NCBI GenBank assembly: GCA_028277025.1
Contig: JAPYVG010000069.1
Location: 1-8,373 of the forward strand
DNA: 8,373 nt
Direction of reading: 5' to 3'
Source: Sulfolobaceae archaeon
Lineage (GTDB): Archaea > Thermoproteota > Thermoprotei_A > Sulfolobales > Sulfolobaceae
Part shown: in pieces, positions 6,165 to 8,373 of the stretch
How positions within the stretch are numbered: the first letter of the stretch is position 1
How the letters are laid out: every line of letters begins with the position of its first letter
Translations under genes and position numbers: made by a program
Notes under the pieces: generated by a model
Seen by the model: only the letters and a program-made list of their open reading frames with translations
Databases searched by the model: none
Told to the model about the DNA's origin: nothing

Positions 6165-8264
6165 ATGCAAGTGAAGGTTAATTGGTTTAAGATACCAATT
6201 AAGCAGAATGAGCGTAAAGTCTTCATCCACAGAGTGCTCATACAAGCAACTGATAGGAACGAATATCATAGGAAATTATCTCAGTTAGGTTGTGTTTCAC
6301 TCAATGAGGAAGAAAGTCTTGCCGTTTGTCTTAAACAACTTCCGGATTTTAAACTAGAAGAAGAGAAGGATATTTGTGAATTAACAGACAATATTATAAG
6401 TAAACTTATGAATTTAAAATTAAAAAAGTTAAGAAAAGTAGAACATATTCAAAGGGTAGATACACTAAATATATATAGGGAGTATCAGGCGACTTATACA
6501 TGCTATCAAGGTGACATTTACGTTCAATTATTAATAACATCCCGACTTGAATTCGAGGAGAATATTTGGGACTTCTTTAGACATGATATAAAGAAGATAA
6601 AAGAGGAAATAATAGGTAAAAAAGTATATGCGATACCTAACAAGATGAAGCAAACATACACAGTATTCGACGTAGGAGACTTCAATGAAGATACTGCTCG
6701 GTTTATATATGAACATTTTAAGACCAGTTGTCAAAAAGATAGTAATAAATACGATTGTTCAGTTCTTCCTCCATTTGAAAATATCGATAGAACTCAGCCA
6801 ATTCTTAAGGCGAGACCCCTTGGTAGTAATTTTACACCGCTTTATTTTCTTCCTCAAATAAGCAGATTCATTGCCACACTTGACCAAATACCAGAAAATA
6901 TACGCGGAAATATAAGTCAATATACTAAGTTAAGGAACTCGGAGAGATTTGTATTAGCACAAAACTTCTTGCAGAGGCTATTTAATGAAAGTTTTAATCC
7001 TCTAGAGCTCCAAGCCATTGAGCTTAGCGAGCCGGAACTGATAGCCAAGGATTTTAACGGAAATGAGGTGGTTATAGGGAAGAGTCCCTCAAAAATATTC
7101 AATTATAAACCCTTAAAACAGCCGAATATTAAAGAAGTAAACATCTTTTTATTCGTGGAGAGTAATTTAGTAAATCCACACAATAAGGATACGTCAAAAC
7201 TAACACGGAATGAAGGGACTTATATACGTCCTCCAAACTTAAAGAAAGTATTTGACGATATCAGCGATAGGATCGAGAATACCGCTGGAATTAAAGTAAA
7301 TTTAAAAGGTCCTATGTCGGCTTTACTAGATTCAGAACATATTGATGACGTACTCCGCATAGTTTCAAAAAAAGCGGAAAGCTCAACAACCGTCGTAGTA
7401 ACTATAGGCGAAAAATTGCGTGAGAAGGACTATCATTGGGAATTAAAGAAGACATTATATGCAAGAAAAGTATTACACCAAAATATGTTAGCGGACACGG
7501 CTAGGAAACTAATCAGTGAAGATTCTTCGGCAAAATCTTCAGCAAAATATATTATAAACAATCTAGTCCTGCAAATACTTTCAAAATTAGGTGTTTATTA
7601 TTACGGGATAAAGCTAAATACATCATTTGATTATATCATAGGAATAGACGTAGGTAGGTTTAAGACTAGTAGCTATGGTGGGACTGTAACTGTCTTCAAT
7701 AATAAGGGTATAATTGAAAAGGTGATTCCCTTACCAGTTAGAGCTGCCGGTGAAAAAGTACAAATAGAGGATATATTCTCACAATTATACGGTAAGTTAG
7801 GATCCCAATTAGAGAACAAGAAACTGTTGATTCTCAGGGACGGTAGGGCAACAAAAGAGGAAAAAGAACAATTACCTCAAGTTTCAAAAAAATACAACTT
7901 CAAATTTAGTCTCGTAAACGTTATAAAACATCATAATACGAGGTTTGAGGACAATAAGTATAATTTCTACGTAAAGAGCAGAGATAATGTATCCTATTTT
8001 GTGCCCCACAGAAGAGAAAACGCTAAACCGGTCAAACTAGAAAAAGTAACCGATAGTAATGGCGATCACGAAATTAAGGAGGACGAAATATACGTAACCT
8101 ACGCACTAACAAGGCTCGATCTAGCTAGAATATATGGGGAGGGAAATAGTTTAAGGCTACCTGCACCTATTTATTATGCTGATAGACTCGTAAAGATGCT
8201 TGATAAAGGAATATATTTCTACTCAGACGATGAAATCAATCAACACTTTTTATTTTTCATTTAG
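6165..8264 (+). CDS. ago: Long prokaryotic Argonaute, DEDD slicer type
   Basis: A 699-residue protein, close to the 713-residue Methanocaldococcus jannaschii Argonaute. Domain order fits N, L1, PAZ (about 150-235, followed by YFLPQISRF), L2, MID (about 325-485) and PIWI (about 486-699). The PIWI tetrad is visible: Asp495 in IIGIDVG, Glu530 (glutamate finger) in RAAGEKV, Asp559 in LRDGR and Asp673 in PIYYADRL. The gaps of 35, 29 and 114 match active family members. The MID pocket shows Tyr423, Lys428 or Lys429, Gln439 (HQNM) and Lys474 (ILSKLG), the Y-K-Q-K set that binds a guide 5'-phosphate and a metal. The hydrophobic C-terminus ...HFLFFI suits the carboxylate that helps hold that metal. 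It should use short 5'-phosphorylated guides, probably DNA, to cut invading nucleic acid; guide and target type are inferences. An upstream TTG at 6120 would add 15 residues but is disfavoured by the TATA position. The gene stands alone, pointing away from the CRISPR leader. Confidence 0.93.
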   Translation: MQVKVNWFKIPIKQNERKVFIHRVLIQATDRNEYHRKLSQLGCVSLNEEESLAVCLKQLPDFKLEEEKDICELTDNIISKLMNLKLKKLRKVEHIQRVDTLNIYREYQATYTCYQGDIYVQLLITSRLEFEENIWDFFRHDIKKIKEEIIGKKVYAIPNKMKQTYTVFDVGDFNEDTARFIYEHFKTSCQKDSNKYDCSVLPPFENIDRTQPILKARPLGSNFTPLYFLPQISRFIATLDQIPENIRGNISQYTKLRNSERFVLAQNFLQRLFNESFNPLELQAIELSEPELIAKDFNGNEVVIGKSPSKIFNYKPLKQPNIKEVNIFLFVESNLVNPHNKDTSKLTRNEGTYIRPPNLKKVFDDISDRIENTAGIKVNLKGPMSALLDSEHIDDVLRIVSKKAESSTTVVVTIGEKLREKDYHWELKKTLYARKVLHQNMLADTARKLISEDSSAKSSAKYIINNLVLQILSKLGVYYYGIKLNTSFDYIIGIDVGRFKTSSYGGTVTVFNNKGIIEKVIPLPVRAAGEKVQIEDIFSQLYGKLGSQLENKKLLILRDGRATKEEKEQLPQVSKKYNFKFSLVNVIKHHNTRFEDNKYNFYVKSRDNVSYFVPHRRENAKPVKLEKVTDSNGDHEIKEDEIYVTYALTRLDLARIYGEGNSLRLPAPIYYADRLVKMLDKGIYFYSDDEINQHFLFFI

Positions 8265-8373
8265 TTAATTCCCTTGCGAGTGAGAAAAACAATCCTTTCC
8301 ACAATTGACTATGCTTAAGAGAGTCTCTCTATCTTATTATCTCCTAAGACTCATTTCGTTCTAGAGACGGTCT
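8265..8373 (+). terminator. Downstream region with hairpin, possible Argonaute terminator
   Basis: After the stop codon, AGAGAG-T-CTCTCT (8318-8330) is a perfect interrupted palindrome followed by the T-rich ATCTTATTATCTCC. It could end the Argonaute transcript. No coding frame is evident in the remaining bases before the window ends. Confidence 0.3.

Noticed and set aside
6531..6734. 67-codon minus-strand ORF inside the Argonaute gene
   Set aside because: It is a shadow of the Argonaute coding frame. The same applies to the 61-codon one at 6917-7102.

Overview
This window looks like chromosomal DNA of a thermoacidophilic crenarchaeon of the order Sulfolobales. It is AT-rich. The CRISPR repeat is 24 nt and, read on the minus strand, ends in ATTGAAAG, the crRNA 5' tag known from Sulfolobales. 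The promoters have archaeal TATA boxes and GGTGAT-type Shine-Dalgarno sites. The genus cannot be resolved by eye.

Layout from left to right: (1) Positions 1-541 hold no intact gene. A short minus-strand fragment at about 140-280 reads like the C-terminal glycine-rich loop of a Cas6-like RAMP protein, and a perfect palindrome lies at 347-364. (2) Positions 542-883 encode a RelE/ParE-fold toxin with no visible antitoxin. A short minus-strand gene remnant (840-980) converges on it and overlaps its end. (3) A 12-helix MFS-type transporter lies on the minus strand (1170-2360). Just upstream of it is the C-terminal stub of a radical-SAM/SPASM enzyme (2391-2505), cut off exactly where the CRISPR array ends. 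(4) A 42-repeat, 41-spacer CRISPR array fills 2506-5166. It is transcribed right to left from an AT-rich leader at about 5167-5400. (5) Positions 5400-6119 are largely non-coding. (6) A complete long prokaryotic Argonaute (pAgo) lies on the plus strand at 6165-8264, with a slicer-type DEDD tetrad and a MID pocket of the 5'-phosphate-binding type. A short tail with a hairpin follows it.

How the parts may work together: the array has almost no repeat decay, so it has probably been maintained. No intact cas gene is present, so its processing and interference proteins must come from elsewhere in the genome. The only intact nucleic-acid-guided effector in the window is the Argonaute, which points away from the CRISPR leader. 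This is a divergent arrangement with about 1 kb between the first repeat and the Argonaute start. The two systems may share an island simply because defence genes cluster, or they may be functionally linked; the sequence alone cannot decide. The gene stubs at the distal end of the array suggest that this locus has been rearranged by deletion.
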